Source: Acanthacorydalis orientalis
Lineage: Eukaryota; Arthropoda; Insecta; Megaloptera; Corydalidae
NCBI GenBank assembly: GCA_034766995.1
Contig: CM068315.1
Coordinates: 21,544,344 to 21,608,343 of the forward strand
Direction: 5' to 3'
Length of the DNA: 64,000 nucleotides
Part shown: positions 35,441 through 46,095 of the stretch, piece after piece
How positions within the stretch are numbered: the stretch's first letter is position 1
Layout: the number at the start of each line of letters is the position of its first letter
Notes under the pieces: model-generated
The model's database searches: none
What the model was told of the DNA's origin: nothing
The model's input: only the letters and a program-made list of their open reading frames with translations
Translations under genes and position numbers: made by a program

Positions 35441-35982
35441 TTAGATTGATAAAAAAATAATTGTGGTGTTTGTTTCCTGAATTCTAACCTTAATTTTTTT
35501 CAATGAAAGTATCATTTCATCATGTTTATGTTAATATAATTTTAAAGCTCATTTCTCTATCTGTATTTTCGTAACATTGACTTTGATTTTATAATTAATT
35601 ATGCTTCAAATTGAGTTATTAAATTAAAGATGGAAAAGAAACAAATAAGAGCAAATTTTTGTATGAATTCAAAACGAGTGGTAAAGCAGCAGAAAATGCT
35701 CGTAAGCAAACGATTATTTTAGTGTGGGCGAATGGTGCATGGTGGTTCTAAAAATTTCGAGTACGAGAACCTTGAAAATGAAGAAGGTAGTGGGCGTCCT
35801 TCTTCAATGAAGGATGTTAATAGATTCAGAACCACGTACAACAATTCGAAAGCTTGCAAAAAAGTTAGACGTTAGTCATCCAATAGTTCTGGACCACTTA
35901 AAATAGGTAGGAAAATGAAAAAAGAGAAAAATGTATATGAATTTGAAGGTTATAAAGTGCAAATATTTTTCTACCAACCTAA
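35441..35982 (+). mobile_element. Deleted mariner (SETMAR-like), DNA-binding end only
   Basis: 542 bp with TA duplications at 35439-35440 and 35983-35984. Ends TTAGATTGATAAAAAAATAA and the inverse of TTAGGTTGGTAGAAAAATAT. Codons at about 35630-35905 start MEKKQIRANFLYEFKTSGKA, equivalent to the N-terminal HTH of the SETMAR-type transposase, with several stops. Sequence then jumps to the 3' tail (GAGAAAAATGTATATGAATT) shared with the 30-kb element. Confidence 0.85.
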
Positions 35983-36608
35983 TAGTAATAATAATTGTGA
36001 ATACACTTATATAAAACGAAACATCCGGTAGCAGAGTTTTCAATAATGAACAAGATTGAATTTTTACCATTTCTTCTTATCATTCTGTATCTGTGTTTTC
36101 ATTTAAAATGAAATTGATTTCAGTGCACAGGAAAGCAGTTCATTATAACGTTTCTATGAAAGATCAAATGCTAATGAACTAGATTTTATAATTTAACTTT
36201 TAGTGCGTGGCTATTTTTCTAGAAGGAATATGAGTTATTTTTCCTTAGATACTAGATACTAATCAAATGATTTAAATATACAAAATAAAACATTGCGTTT
36301 TCTTTTTTATTCTGTTCTAAGCAATTTCTTTTGTCGTTTTACTCCGACTGTTGAATTAGAAGTATTGATTGAAAATCTAATATGTAGATTTTCTTTATAT
36401 TGGTTCAATATTTCCCGTTTTTATTATATACTATGAATATTATACACTGTAAAAATACTTACAGTTTTGTGATAGAGTATACGAATATACAAATGAAGTG
36501 ATTAAACCGTTTTCAGTCAATCTAGGAAATGAGTCAGGACTGCTGTTTAATCTCTTTTGTAAAGTTGTATAATTTGTATTTTGTTCAATATTTTCATTAA
36601 GTATTATA

Positions 36609-37901
36609 CGAAAGTGGTCCCAGAAGTACCCGACCCAACAAAGAAAACACAAAAATTTTGGAAAAAAATATATGTATTTTTCAACATAATCTCCTTTCAG
36701 CTCTATACACTTTTCCCAGCGATGTTCAATAAGTTCTATACCCTTTTTATAATAAGAACTGTCTTGCTCCTCAAAATACCCATTAACTGCCGACATAACT
36801 TCTTCATCGTTGGGAAATCTTTGACCACTGAGCCATTTTTTCAAGTTTGGGAACAGAAAATAATCCGAGGGGGCTAAATCTGGCAAATAGGGTGCATGAG
36901 GTAGCAATTCAAACTTTAATTCATTAATTTTGGCCATTGCAATAACGGATTTGTGAGCTGGTGCATTGTCTTGATGAAACAACACTTTCTTCTTAGCCAA
37001 ATGCGGCCGTTTTTGCTTGATTTGTTCGCTCAAACGTTGCAATAAGTTCGCATAATACTCGCCGTTGATAGTTTTTCCTTTTTCAAGATAGTCAATGAAA
37101 ATTATCCCACGCGCATCCCAAAAAACCGACGCCATGACCTTGTCTGCAGATGAAACGGTCTTCGCCTTTTTGGAGCCGGTTCTCCCTTTTCAGTCCATTG
37201 TTTTGATTGTTCTTTTGTCTCGGGTGTGAAGTGATGGACCCATGTTTCATCCATGGTTATGAAACGGCGCAAAAATTCTGCTTTGTTGCTGTGAAACTTG
37301 GCTAAACACTCAATTGAAATATCTTCACGATACTGTTTTTGCTCGAGTGTGAGCAAACGCGGCACCCATCTTGCGCACAACTTTCTCTTGTCCAAATTTT
37401 CAGATAATATGCGATGTACCGCACTTTTTGAAATGCCTACTATGTCTGCTAGCTCGCGCACTTTCAGTCGACGATCATCCAGGACCGCTTTGTGGATTTT
37501 CTTCACCCTTTCTGGAGTCGTCACCTCATTTGGTCGACCACTGCGATGCTCGTCTTGGCAGCTCATACGTTCTCGTTTAAACTCTGCTACCCAATATTTC
37601 ACTGTTGTAAACGAAGGAGCAGACTCACCCAGAGTAGAATCTAGTTCAGCTTTTATATTGGTTGGACTGAGGTCTTTCAAATAAAAGTATTGTATCACGT
37701 AACGATGACCAATTTTCTCCATTTTCACAAATTCACTGAAAACGTTCACTATTGATGGCTGCCAAACAAATACTAAACCACGTGGCGTCCTCAACCTTGA
37801 AACATATGCTTTATAGATTGTGTACTTTCTAATACAGTGATATTTTTCAAACAACTACCGCCATCTCTAGGTCAGGCCGGGTACTTCTGAGACCACCCTC
37901 G
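36609..37901 (-). mobile_element. Near-intact mariner element, 1.29 kb
   Basis: Termini CGAAAGTGGTCCCAGAAGTA and the inverse of CGAGGGTGGTCTCAGAAGTA, flanked by TA at 36607-36608 and 37902-37903. It is the most complete transposon in the window and is followed at once by a TA microsatellite. Confidence 0.95.
36615..37722 (-). pseudogene. Mariner transposase, D,D34D, one frameshift
   Basis: The likely start is the ATG at 37722 (MEKIGHRYVIQYFYLKDLSP). N-terminal HTH domains: TNIKAELDSTLGESAPSF, then RVKKIHKAVLDDRRLKVREL with VGISKSAVHRILSENL. Catalytic triad: MDETWVHHF (D1), LFHQDNAPAHKS (D2) and LPDLAPSDYFLFP (D3), with exactly 34 residues between D2 and D3. The frame is broken near 37165-37170, where an A-run (CCAAAAAGGCG) is one base short of the family's frame; everything on both sides is otherwise open. 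The visible frame runs past GDYVEK into the terminal repeat without an early stop. It binds its own terminal repeats and moves the element by cut-and-paste; this copy should not make active protein. Confidence 0.93.
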
Positions 37902-37909
37902 TATATATA

Positions 37910-37966
<57 letters not shown>
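37902..37966. repeat. (TA)n microsatellite abutting the mariner
   Basis: Begins exactly at the TA target duplication of the 36.6-37.9 kb mariner. Confidence 0.95.
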
Positions 37967-37968
<2 letters not shown>

Positions 37969-38991
37969 AGCAAACAATGGTAAAATATGAATAAAATACA
38001 TTTAAAAATCTAAGTTCTAGAAACTATTAAAAAGAAACTCTTGAAGATTTTGAAAAACCTAGTCCCGAATTTTTTGGAAGTTGTAGAACTTTCTAGAAAG
38101 TTAATTCAATAACGATTTGGGATGTTCTAAAAATGATAAATCTGTTAGCTAAGCGAGTTAAGTCAATCATTACAGAACTTCAATTCGGAACAATAACACG
38201 AGTCGTAACATAATTGCTAATCATCAAAACAACACGAGTGATAACACTACAATGAATCATGACAGGATGACAAGTTGTCAGAAAATAGGTAATCGTTTAA
38301 GAATTGTGAAATATGAAAGTTGGCTACTTGACGAAGCATTGAGAGTTGTCAATTCAGATCATAAAGGAACTAGAGTGAATTGTAAAATGCAAAAGAAATT
38401 GTATTGTTTACAAGTTATGAGTAGATAAATAAAGTTTAGTTAAATAAATGTCGTTTTTCATATCAGGGACGTATCATCTGCACGCAACACATTTTTGGCA
38501 TCAAAATTAGAATACCAAGGCTTCTTATAGTGAAGTGAACTAATTACATCTATAATCAGTAAATGGTAGTTAAAAGTCAATCATTTATGTATGTTATACG
38601 AAGCAAAAAGAAAATGGTAGTCAAAATTGAACAGATTTTTGAAAAGATCATCATTATAATTAATAAGTGACAATAGAGCGTAGTCAATCGAACAACAAAA
38701 ATCAATGAAATTACATAAATCAATGAAGGTGGAGATTAAAGAACTGCCGGTAAGAATCGAACTGAATTACAAGAAAAAAACTGATAACATTGTTTGAAAA
38801 ACAGTTGGTTCTGTCGTTTTATCTGTCTGGTGAAAATGTCAAATTATACAACATAGTACAAAGTATTAAGAAAATGAGAATTGTTTCATTTTTTTCTGTG
38901 TGTAGTTTATTATCAAATGAATATAATAAAATGAATATAATTAAATGAATATAATAAAAAATCCATATGATGTTGTAGCATATTAATTATA

Positions 38992-39545
38992 TTAGGTTGT
39001 TAGAAAAATAATTACGGTTAATGCACCCATTTGTTAAGCTTTTTTGATTTTCCTAGCTGTTTTAAGTGATCCAAAACTGTTGGATGACTAACATTTAACT
39101 TCTGCGCAAGTTCTCGAATTGTTGCGCGTCGTTCTGATTCAACTAATTCTTTCAGTTGGTCGTTACGAACTGAAGAATGACGCCCGCGACCTTCTTCATC
39201 TTCACGGCTCTCATCCTCAGTACGAAAATTTTGGAACCACCATTGTGCCGTACGTTCCTTAACAGTACCCACACTAAAAGCATCGTTTAGTGTACGAGTA
39301 GTTTCTGCTGCTTTACCACCCGTTTTGAACCCATACAAAAAATTGCTCTTATTTTTTTCTTTTCTATCTTTAATTCATTAGCCCATTTTGAATCAAAATT
39401 AATAATAAAACCAAACTCGATGTTTCCAAAATACAGGTTGAAAAATGCACTTTAAAATAATATTAACATGAACACGATAAGATTACATTTTTATTGAAAA
39501 GTTAAGGTTAGAACAAATACCGCAATTATTTTCCTATCAACATAA
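38992..39545 (-). mobile_element. Deleted mariner (SETMAR-like) retaining the DNA-binding region
   Basis: 554 bp between TA duplications (38990-38991 and 39546-39547). Ends TTAGGTTGTTAGAAAAATAA and the inverse of TTATGTTGATAGGAAAATAA. The frame 39018-39338 (YGFKTGGKAAETTRTLNDAF ... QKLNVSHPTVLDHLKQLGKS, ending KWVH) is the two-helix-turn-helix domain of the same lineage as the 35.4-kb and 29.4-kb elements. It stops where the deletion joins the 3' repeat. Upstream the true N-terminus is one base out of frame at a T-run, and the open part lacks its own ATG. Confidence 0.85.
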
Positions 39546-40124
39546 TAATTCATTGAATTTTTTTCTTGTTTCACTATTTACGTAATGCTAAACTGTGATT
39601 GTTGAAAATCAAGATAGCTAATAAAGATAAATGACAGATTTTTCTATTTGAAAGAACTATATAGATTTCAATAAAGAAATTCCTTTCTCACTATTTTGTA
39701 TTACTTTTAAATTTATAATTCTTTCAGCGAGCAAACTTCTATATTTATTAATCCTGATTGAATATTGTTATATTGCTATTTTATTTGAAAGTCCGAAATT
39801 ATGTTAAAAATTACTATTAATAAGGCTAAATATCTATTATTTTTATAAATAGATTTCATATTTACTTTTGTATCCATACTTAAACATTCTTTATTAATTT
39901 ATATAAATAAAATATCATTTAAATGTCATTTAAGAAACATATATCAAGTAGAAATCAAAGCATTTTTTCTTTCGACTGTACTACTATATTTAAAAATATT
40001 AATAAATTTAGTTGAACTGAAAACCGAAGAGAAAAAATTCTTAATTCATTTTTAAGACAGCTACTCCTACATCAGACAACTCCTTTATTATTTGCAAAGG
40101 GAATATATTCCTGAATTTATAATT

Positions 40125-40215
40125 TTAGGTGCCAGGGGGGCATGTCCCCTACTCGCTACACTCATCGACCTCGGGCTGTTTTTGCCCTCCGCTCGCTAAC
40201 GTTTGCTCTCCCCTA
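40125..40215. other. GC-rich island of unknown origin
   Basis: An abrupt GC-rich patch in very AT-rich DNA: GTGCCAGGGGGGCATGTCCC, then CTCGCTACACTCATCGACCT and TTTGCCCTCCGCTCGCTAAC. It has the look of a transposon terminus but no partner repeat was found. Confidence 0.4.
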
Positions 40216-40464
40216 ACAAATAAGAGAAATAAACAAATTATATGCACAAATAACCTGTATAAAATATAAGTCGTAAATTTTTTATAGGAAACGTTTATAA
40301 AAATTAACAACAAAGTTCAGTGTTAAAATTTGTAATAATTTTTTTACTGTAAAATTTCAATGAATACAATATTTTGAATAAATGTCCTTAGTTTTACATT
40401 TAAATCGTATACACCTCTTTCGTTGTACATTGTGAGAGAGAGCTACATACATGAGACTGATGCA

Positions 40465-40520
40465 AACCAATCAGAATAGAGATCACGTGATATTCATCAA
40501 CCAATCATTAATGATCGGGA
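40465..40520. promoter_or_regulatory. CCAAT / CACGTG / CCAAT cluster
   Basis: Two CCAATCA boxes flank a palindromic E-box, ATCACGTGAT, within about 45 bp (AACCAATCAGAATAG, CACGTG, CAACCAATCATT). It is followed about 50 bp later by a GC-richer AGCGTAGCGGGGG. Such spacing resembles an NF-Y plus bHLH-ZIP promoter module, but no gene is recognised downstream on either strand. Confidence 0.3.
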
Positions 40521-40579
40521 ATGATTAACGTGCTACTTTTAGAGCGTAGCGGGGGAAACAATGTTGCGAGAAGGTGGTC

Positions 40580-42235
40580 TACACGAAAAATAAAAAAAAA
40601 TCGTTTTGTAGATATTTTATGACGGAATTATTTTTTATATATAGAAAGACTATTGTACGATATTGTATCTTCTATAAATCTTTAATTATTTAAGCAGCAT
40701 GTTTTTCTTAGGATTTATTCAAATGCAATTAGAGGAGCATTGGTATTAAAATTTGTGATATTTTCGAAATAATTTAATATTTGTTATTATTTATTAACTT
40801 TATGTCTAATGCTTTTCTTTTAGTATTTTCAATTTTATTTTATTTATCGAATTGTCTTATGTATTGCATGTATTTCAATTTTTATTATTTTTTTTTTATA
40901 AATTTTGAATACTTTTTCAAGTTTTATATATGTAAGTATTTAATTCAATTTAAGATATTTTTTTATTTAATCGTATCGTACTAAAATATGTGAAAGCTTT
41001 AGATGATTATTATTTTAATTCAGATTACATACCTCATTAATGTATATTTTTTATTTTACTTAGATAAAAAAGAGATAATTTCTGACATACATCTCTTAAT
41101 TTGTATAAATCTTCTTTTACAACTTAAAGTTGTTTATAGTTTTATGTTTAAGAAAATATTTTATTCGAAACAAGCAATTGCAGAATTTAAATTTTAATGA
41201 TCTGTACGAATTGATATGTATATTTTTAATAATTAATTACTTATTTACATTATTTGAAATTAAGTTACTAAATTTCTGTATGGAAATAAACATTTTAATG
41301 GCTATCTTGAATTTAATACTACAATTTTGTACGACATTACAAATGTACTAATTATCGTATTGAACAATTTAAATGTTAATGTTTTTTTAATCATATGTAT
41401 TAATCACTAATAAGACTACAAAAATGACAGCCGATCATTGTTACATAATTTAGATTTCTCGTTGAAATAATTAAATGTACATGTATACTTTAAGTGAAAA
41501 TATATTTAATTAATTTTTTGCTTAGAAAGTAATTCATTTTTAATTTCACGCTTGAAAAATTATGGTAACAAAAAAAATTAATACAATACTACGGTGTAGA
41601 TTAGTACGTTCGTTTTAAATGAAAGGTTATTCAAACCCATTGATTGCAAAACTATATAATAACTTAGTTTTTTCCGATATAATAAATTTCACTTTCGAAA
41701 ATAATTTGTACGTGTTAAATCTTTTTTTTTACAACATTCTGTATGATAAAAGTAAACGTAAATTATGAACATACAAAATATTTTTAAGTATCAGATATAT
41801 TCTTTTTGTTATTAGGTAATGACAACTTTTTTAGAAATAATAACTTAATAGTATACTCTATTAAGTTATTATTTCTAAAAAAGTAGATATAGATTAATAG
41901 GTATATATGGATTGTTTTAGATAGCGTCATAATATTAAATTACTCTTAAAATGTATAAATAAAAATTTACAAATTATCGACAATAAAATAATGTTACTAC
42001 AATAACAAACTATGTTTGTGTATGAGTTTATTGTCACAGATCAATTATAAATAGTTAATAAGTCGTTAACTAGTCTAAAAGTCAATCTATTATAAATAGT
42101 TAATTGTTATATAAATACAAAGCAGCCATAAATGTATGCTTTATGGAAACATTAAATATCTTTGAATATTTATTGATATTATATTGTTAGTGTTAAAATG
42201 TGTGGAACTCAATATATCATGGAATTATTTATTAA
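40580..42235. other. AT-rich DNA with only biased open frames
   Basis: Frames at 40781-40984, 41003-41197 and 41130-41351 are Phe/Leu/Ile/Tyr-rich products of base composition without family resemblance. A long hairpin is at 41825-41884. Confidence 0.5.
41825..41884. repeat. Perfect 27-bp-arm inverted repeat
   Basis: Left arm ACTTTTTTAGAAATAATAAC plus TTAATAG, loop TATACT, then the exact reverse complement to 41884. Confidence 0.9.
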
Positions 42236-42431
42236 CTCTATCGGTATCGGATCTATACTTGCGCCATAAAATCGAATTATAAGTTTTTCAGGCATGATAT
42301 TTTGTCCTCAAATTTATCTAAAAAAATTTAAATCAGAAAAAAATGATGATAAAATTTAAATTAAATATTTATTTATTCTATTTTTTCTAAAGAAAAACTG
42401 GAAGACATTTTTAATTATATTATTATATATA

Positions 42432-42643
42432 GAGTAATTCAACTTAGGCTTCCACAGGAAAGTATTAAGAAAAGTGCATTAATTACCAAAAAAAAACATA
42501 TTATCCCTCATTTAGTATTTTAGTTCATTGTACTTTATAGTATTGTATTGAACTAAAATACTAAATAAAAAATAATATGACTTTTCTTAACCCCAGTGCC
42601 TTTTTTTAATACTTCTATGTGCCTAGATTGAATCCCTCTATAT
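42432..42643. mobile_element. Decayed MITE with inverted termini
   Basis: AGAGTAATTCAACTTAGGCT at the left pairs with the inverse of AGAGGGATTCAATCTAGGCA at the right. Inner arms also pair (TTTAGTATTTTAGTTCA with TGAACTAAAATACTAAA). Flanks are TATATA. About 210 bp with no coding capacity; possibly a Tc1/mariner-type MITE. Confidence 0.6.
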
Positions 42644-42823
42644 AAGATTCCAAATACATAAGGTCGTTGCAAGGACAAATTAATTTACATTCTATATATA
42701 AATGGAAGACATTGACCATGGGGAATATAATAACCTATTTGTATTATAGATTAATTCGTACGTAGTTTTATTAAGTGTAGATAGTCATGAGAAAATCAAA
42801 AATTTAGAATTTATAAAATAATA

Positions 42824-44059
42824 TTGGGTTGGAACAAAAGTTCGTAATGTTTTCCAATAGATGGTCATTAATTGCAGTTTCGCACGTAGCTAGATTATAT
42901 GACATGAATCCATATGTGTTATTTTGACAGGTGAAATTTCAACGTTTCTTTCTCTGCTATTTTTGTGCAATTTTGTGAATTTTAAGTGTGTTAAATTTGA
43001 AATTGAAAATGAAGGAATATAAGACGTATTTTCGCCAAAAAACATACCCGCCGTTTATGGAGAAGATGCCGTAGCTAGCAGTATTGTTCGAAAATGATTC
43101 GATCGGTTCAGAGATGGAAAATTCGACCTAGAAGATCGAGAGCTTTTCGGTAAGACTGCAATTGTTGCTAATGACAAAATTTCCACACTTATTAAAAATA
43201 ATCAACGTTACACGACACGGGATAACGCTAAGATACTGTAGGTGTCTCATACAAGTGTTGTGAGGCATTTGGAGACACTTGGATATATGAATCGCTACAA
43301 TGTTTAGGTGCCTCATAATTTAACTGAAAGAAATTTAATGGAACACATTTCAATTAGTGATTCACTCCTTAAAAGAAACCAAAACGACCCGTATCTGTAA
43401 CGATTAATCACGGGCAACAAAAATGGATCATCTATAATAATGTGAATTGAAAAATGTCTTGAGGAAAACACAATCCTCCGTTAGCCACTCCAAAATCGGG
43501 TCTTCATCTGAAGAAGATGATGTTGTGTAAAATGTTGTGTGATCTGGTGAAACTTTAAGGGTGATGTGTAATACGAGCTTCTCCTAAATAATCAAACGAT
43601 AAATTCGGAGAAGTATTGTACTAAGTAAAGGCAGAAATCGATGAAAAGCGACCAGAATTAGCCAATTGGAAGGGTATCGTTTTCCACCAAGACAACGCCA
43701 GACCTCACGTCTCTTTGCAGACCCGACAGAATGGTACAGTTTGGCTGGGTCTTCCTATCTCAGTCGCCATATTCACCTGATCTTGCACTTTCAAATAAGC
43801 ATTTGTTCCGATCCCTACAGAATTCCGTTGATGGAAAAAAGATCACTTCCCTGGAAGCCTGCAGTGATCACCTAAATCAATTCATCGGCCAGAAAAATGC
43901 CATGTTCTGGGAAGACGGAATTATGAAACTACGTGAAAGATAGCGAAAGGTGGTGAATGAAAATGGCATACATATATTAGAATAAATATATGTACCAATA
44001 AGTAAATACTGCCTTTGAATTTAACCTTGAAAACGGTACGAACTTTTGTTCCAACCCAA
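42824..44059 (+). mobile_element. Full-length but decayed mariner
   Basis: Termini TTGGGTTGGAACAAAAGTTC and the inverse of the same sequence are nearly identical over more than 20 bp. The left flank is TA. Plus-strand coding traces start at ATG 43009 (MKEYKTYFRQKTYPPFMEKM) and include FHQDNARPHVSLQT (second catalytic Asp) and a C-terminal QKNAMFWEDGIMKLRER. Several frameshifts and stops kill the transposase. The well-matched terminal repeats contrast with the decayed ORF. Confidence 0.85.
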
Positions 44060-44308
44060 TGCATTATATTATTGTTCGTCTAGACATAATAGAACGAATA
44101 AAAAAACGTAATAAATATTTTAGTACATATATATTAAATTCTCGAGTTTAGTAATTTATATGTTAGATATTAATTTTATAATTGATAATTTCAATATAAA
44201 GTCATGTCCTTACTGAAAATAATATTAGTTGAAATATAAATTATATATAATTAACACGTTTTCAAAAACTCTAGGTGACCTTTAATTTCATTTATAATAC
44301 ATAATATC

Positions 44309-44311
<3 letters not shown>

Positions 44312-44398
<87 letters not shown>
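44312..44398. repeat. (TA)n microsatellite
   Basis: Long TA tract with TATGTA interruptions. Confidence 0.95.
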
Positions 44399-44402
<4 letters not shown>

Positions 44403-44910
44403 ACACGTATATTAATTTTGTTTTATTTGAAAATATCTTTATTTTTTTCATTAACCCTATCGGTGCGACACGTACTACATCTAAATTTATCCTAAATTTG
44501 TTAACTCTACTAAATAAAAACCATGATGAAACTTAAACATGTCTTTCATTTTGATAAAAGATATGAATTAAAAAAATTAAATATATTAACATCAGCTAAA
44601 TATAAAGCTCCAAACGAAAAGTCTTCTCTAATCATTAGTCCGTTATTTTAACATACCGTGCCAGAATTTTTAGTAAATGCGTCACATACATACAAACAAC
44701 GACTGCAATTTTTCAATAGTAATAATATTATGAATGTTCCAGGGGCTAGTTGTCATAAAAGTTTCATGTTTTTAAAAGTTTATGTACAATATATATTATA
44801 ATTCTTATATTTCATCAGCTTTTATTCTTAAACAAAGTTCTGTATAGTTTTACATTTTTTATTTTTATTTTAAGGTATAGTATTTTGTAAACCATATCCC
44901 ATCTAATATG

Positions 44911-44915
<5 letters not shown>

Positions 44916-44950
<35 letters not shown>
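44916..44950. repeat. (TA)n microsatellite
   Basis: Short TA tract. Confidence 0.9.
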
Positions 44951-44953
<3 letters not shown>

Positions 44954-45464
44954 ATAATTCAGTCTTTAATACCTATATTAATGTGGTACACGTCCAAAAA
45001 CTAGTTAGAGAACAGGTGCTTAGTGATCTAAAAGGACGGTGATTATCAAGAAAACGCATGAAGGTGATCATAGGTATAAAAAGAAACAATTATACCTTTC
45101 TTTTTATTTTAATATATATAATATTATTATAAAAACAATATTATAACATTAACATTATTATAAATATCTATTGAAGTATAAGAATGTTGGATTATTTTAT
45201 TGTTTTATGTGAATAAAATGTGCTTTATAATTTTAAAAGCGAAATATCATTCAAAATGGACCCTCTTTTTCTATTCCTAACAAAGATAAAAAAATGTTAA
45301 CTGACAATTCTATATATCAGATGGTATATTTTTTCCGAATAGAAGATTAATTAAAAAATAATATACATTTTATGTTTGGTCTCTCATATTTAGAATGTGT
45401 AAGATTAACGGTTTTTTTGGGATTTTAAGACACTTCGATAGGTTATTAGCACCCATATAAGGTT

Positions 45465-45469
<5 letters not shown>

Positions 45470-45509
<40 letters not shown>
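45470..45509. repeat. (TA)n microsatellite
   Basis: Pure TA tract. Confidence 0.95.
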
Positions 45510-45510
<1 letters not shown>

Positions 45511-46021
45511 CTGAAAACGACAGTTTCTATTTTCAGATTGGGTGCAGTTTTATCTTGTTTTAATCTAATATCTATATAAATATATTCATTATAAAAAAAT
45601 AATAAATACAGTGTAGCAGGTACAAATTATTTACCTACGATAGGAAACGGAATTTGACTCTCAAAAAATGTCAACTCTCAATCTCACACAATATCAAAAA
45701 ATTTTTTTTATCGAAATTCTTAAAATTTGTCACTTTTTTAATATTAGGTGTTCAAATTGTTGTGAAAAGTCGTTTTAAATTAATAAACGATCTATCATCA
45801 AATCTAATCATTCTATAGAAAATATCACGTATTGAATTTAGTAGAAATAGATTATTAAAAAAGAATTATTTTTTTATAAACATATGAAAGAAGAAAATAT
45901 AAAAAATATACTTTATTCTCATTTATTAATTAGTATTTAACAAACATTTCATTTTTTCAATAATTAATGTATAATATTTGCTACTGAAATGACAAGAAAT
46001 GAAGAACATAAATTGAATTCA

Positions 46022-46022
<1 letters not shown>

Positions 46023-46093
<71 letters not shown>
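46023..46093. repeat. (TA)n microsatellite abutting a mariner
   Basis: Long TA tract that ends where the mariner-like 5' end begins. Confidence 0.95.

Positions 46094-46095
<2 letters not shown>

Noticed and set aside
37298..37684. 128-aa plus-strand frame
   Set aside because: Antisense shadow of the mariner transposase.
40781..41351. Hydrophobic frames resembling mitochondrial proteins (possible NUMT)
   Set aside because: Residue bias follows from the AT-rich composition; no conserved mitochondrial motif could be aligned.
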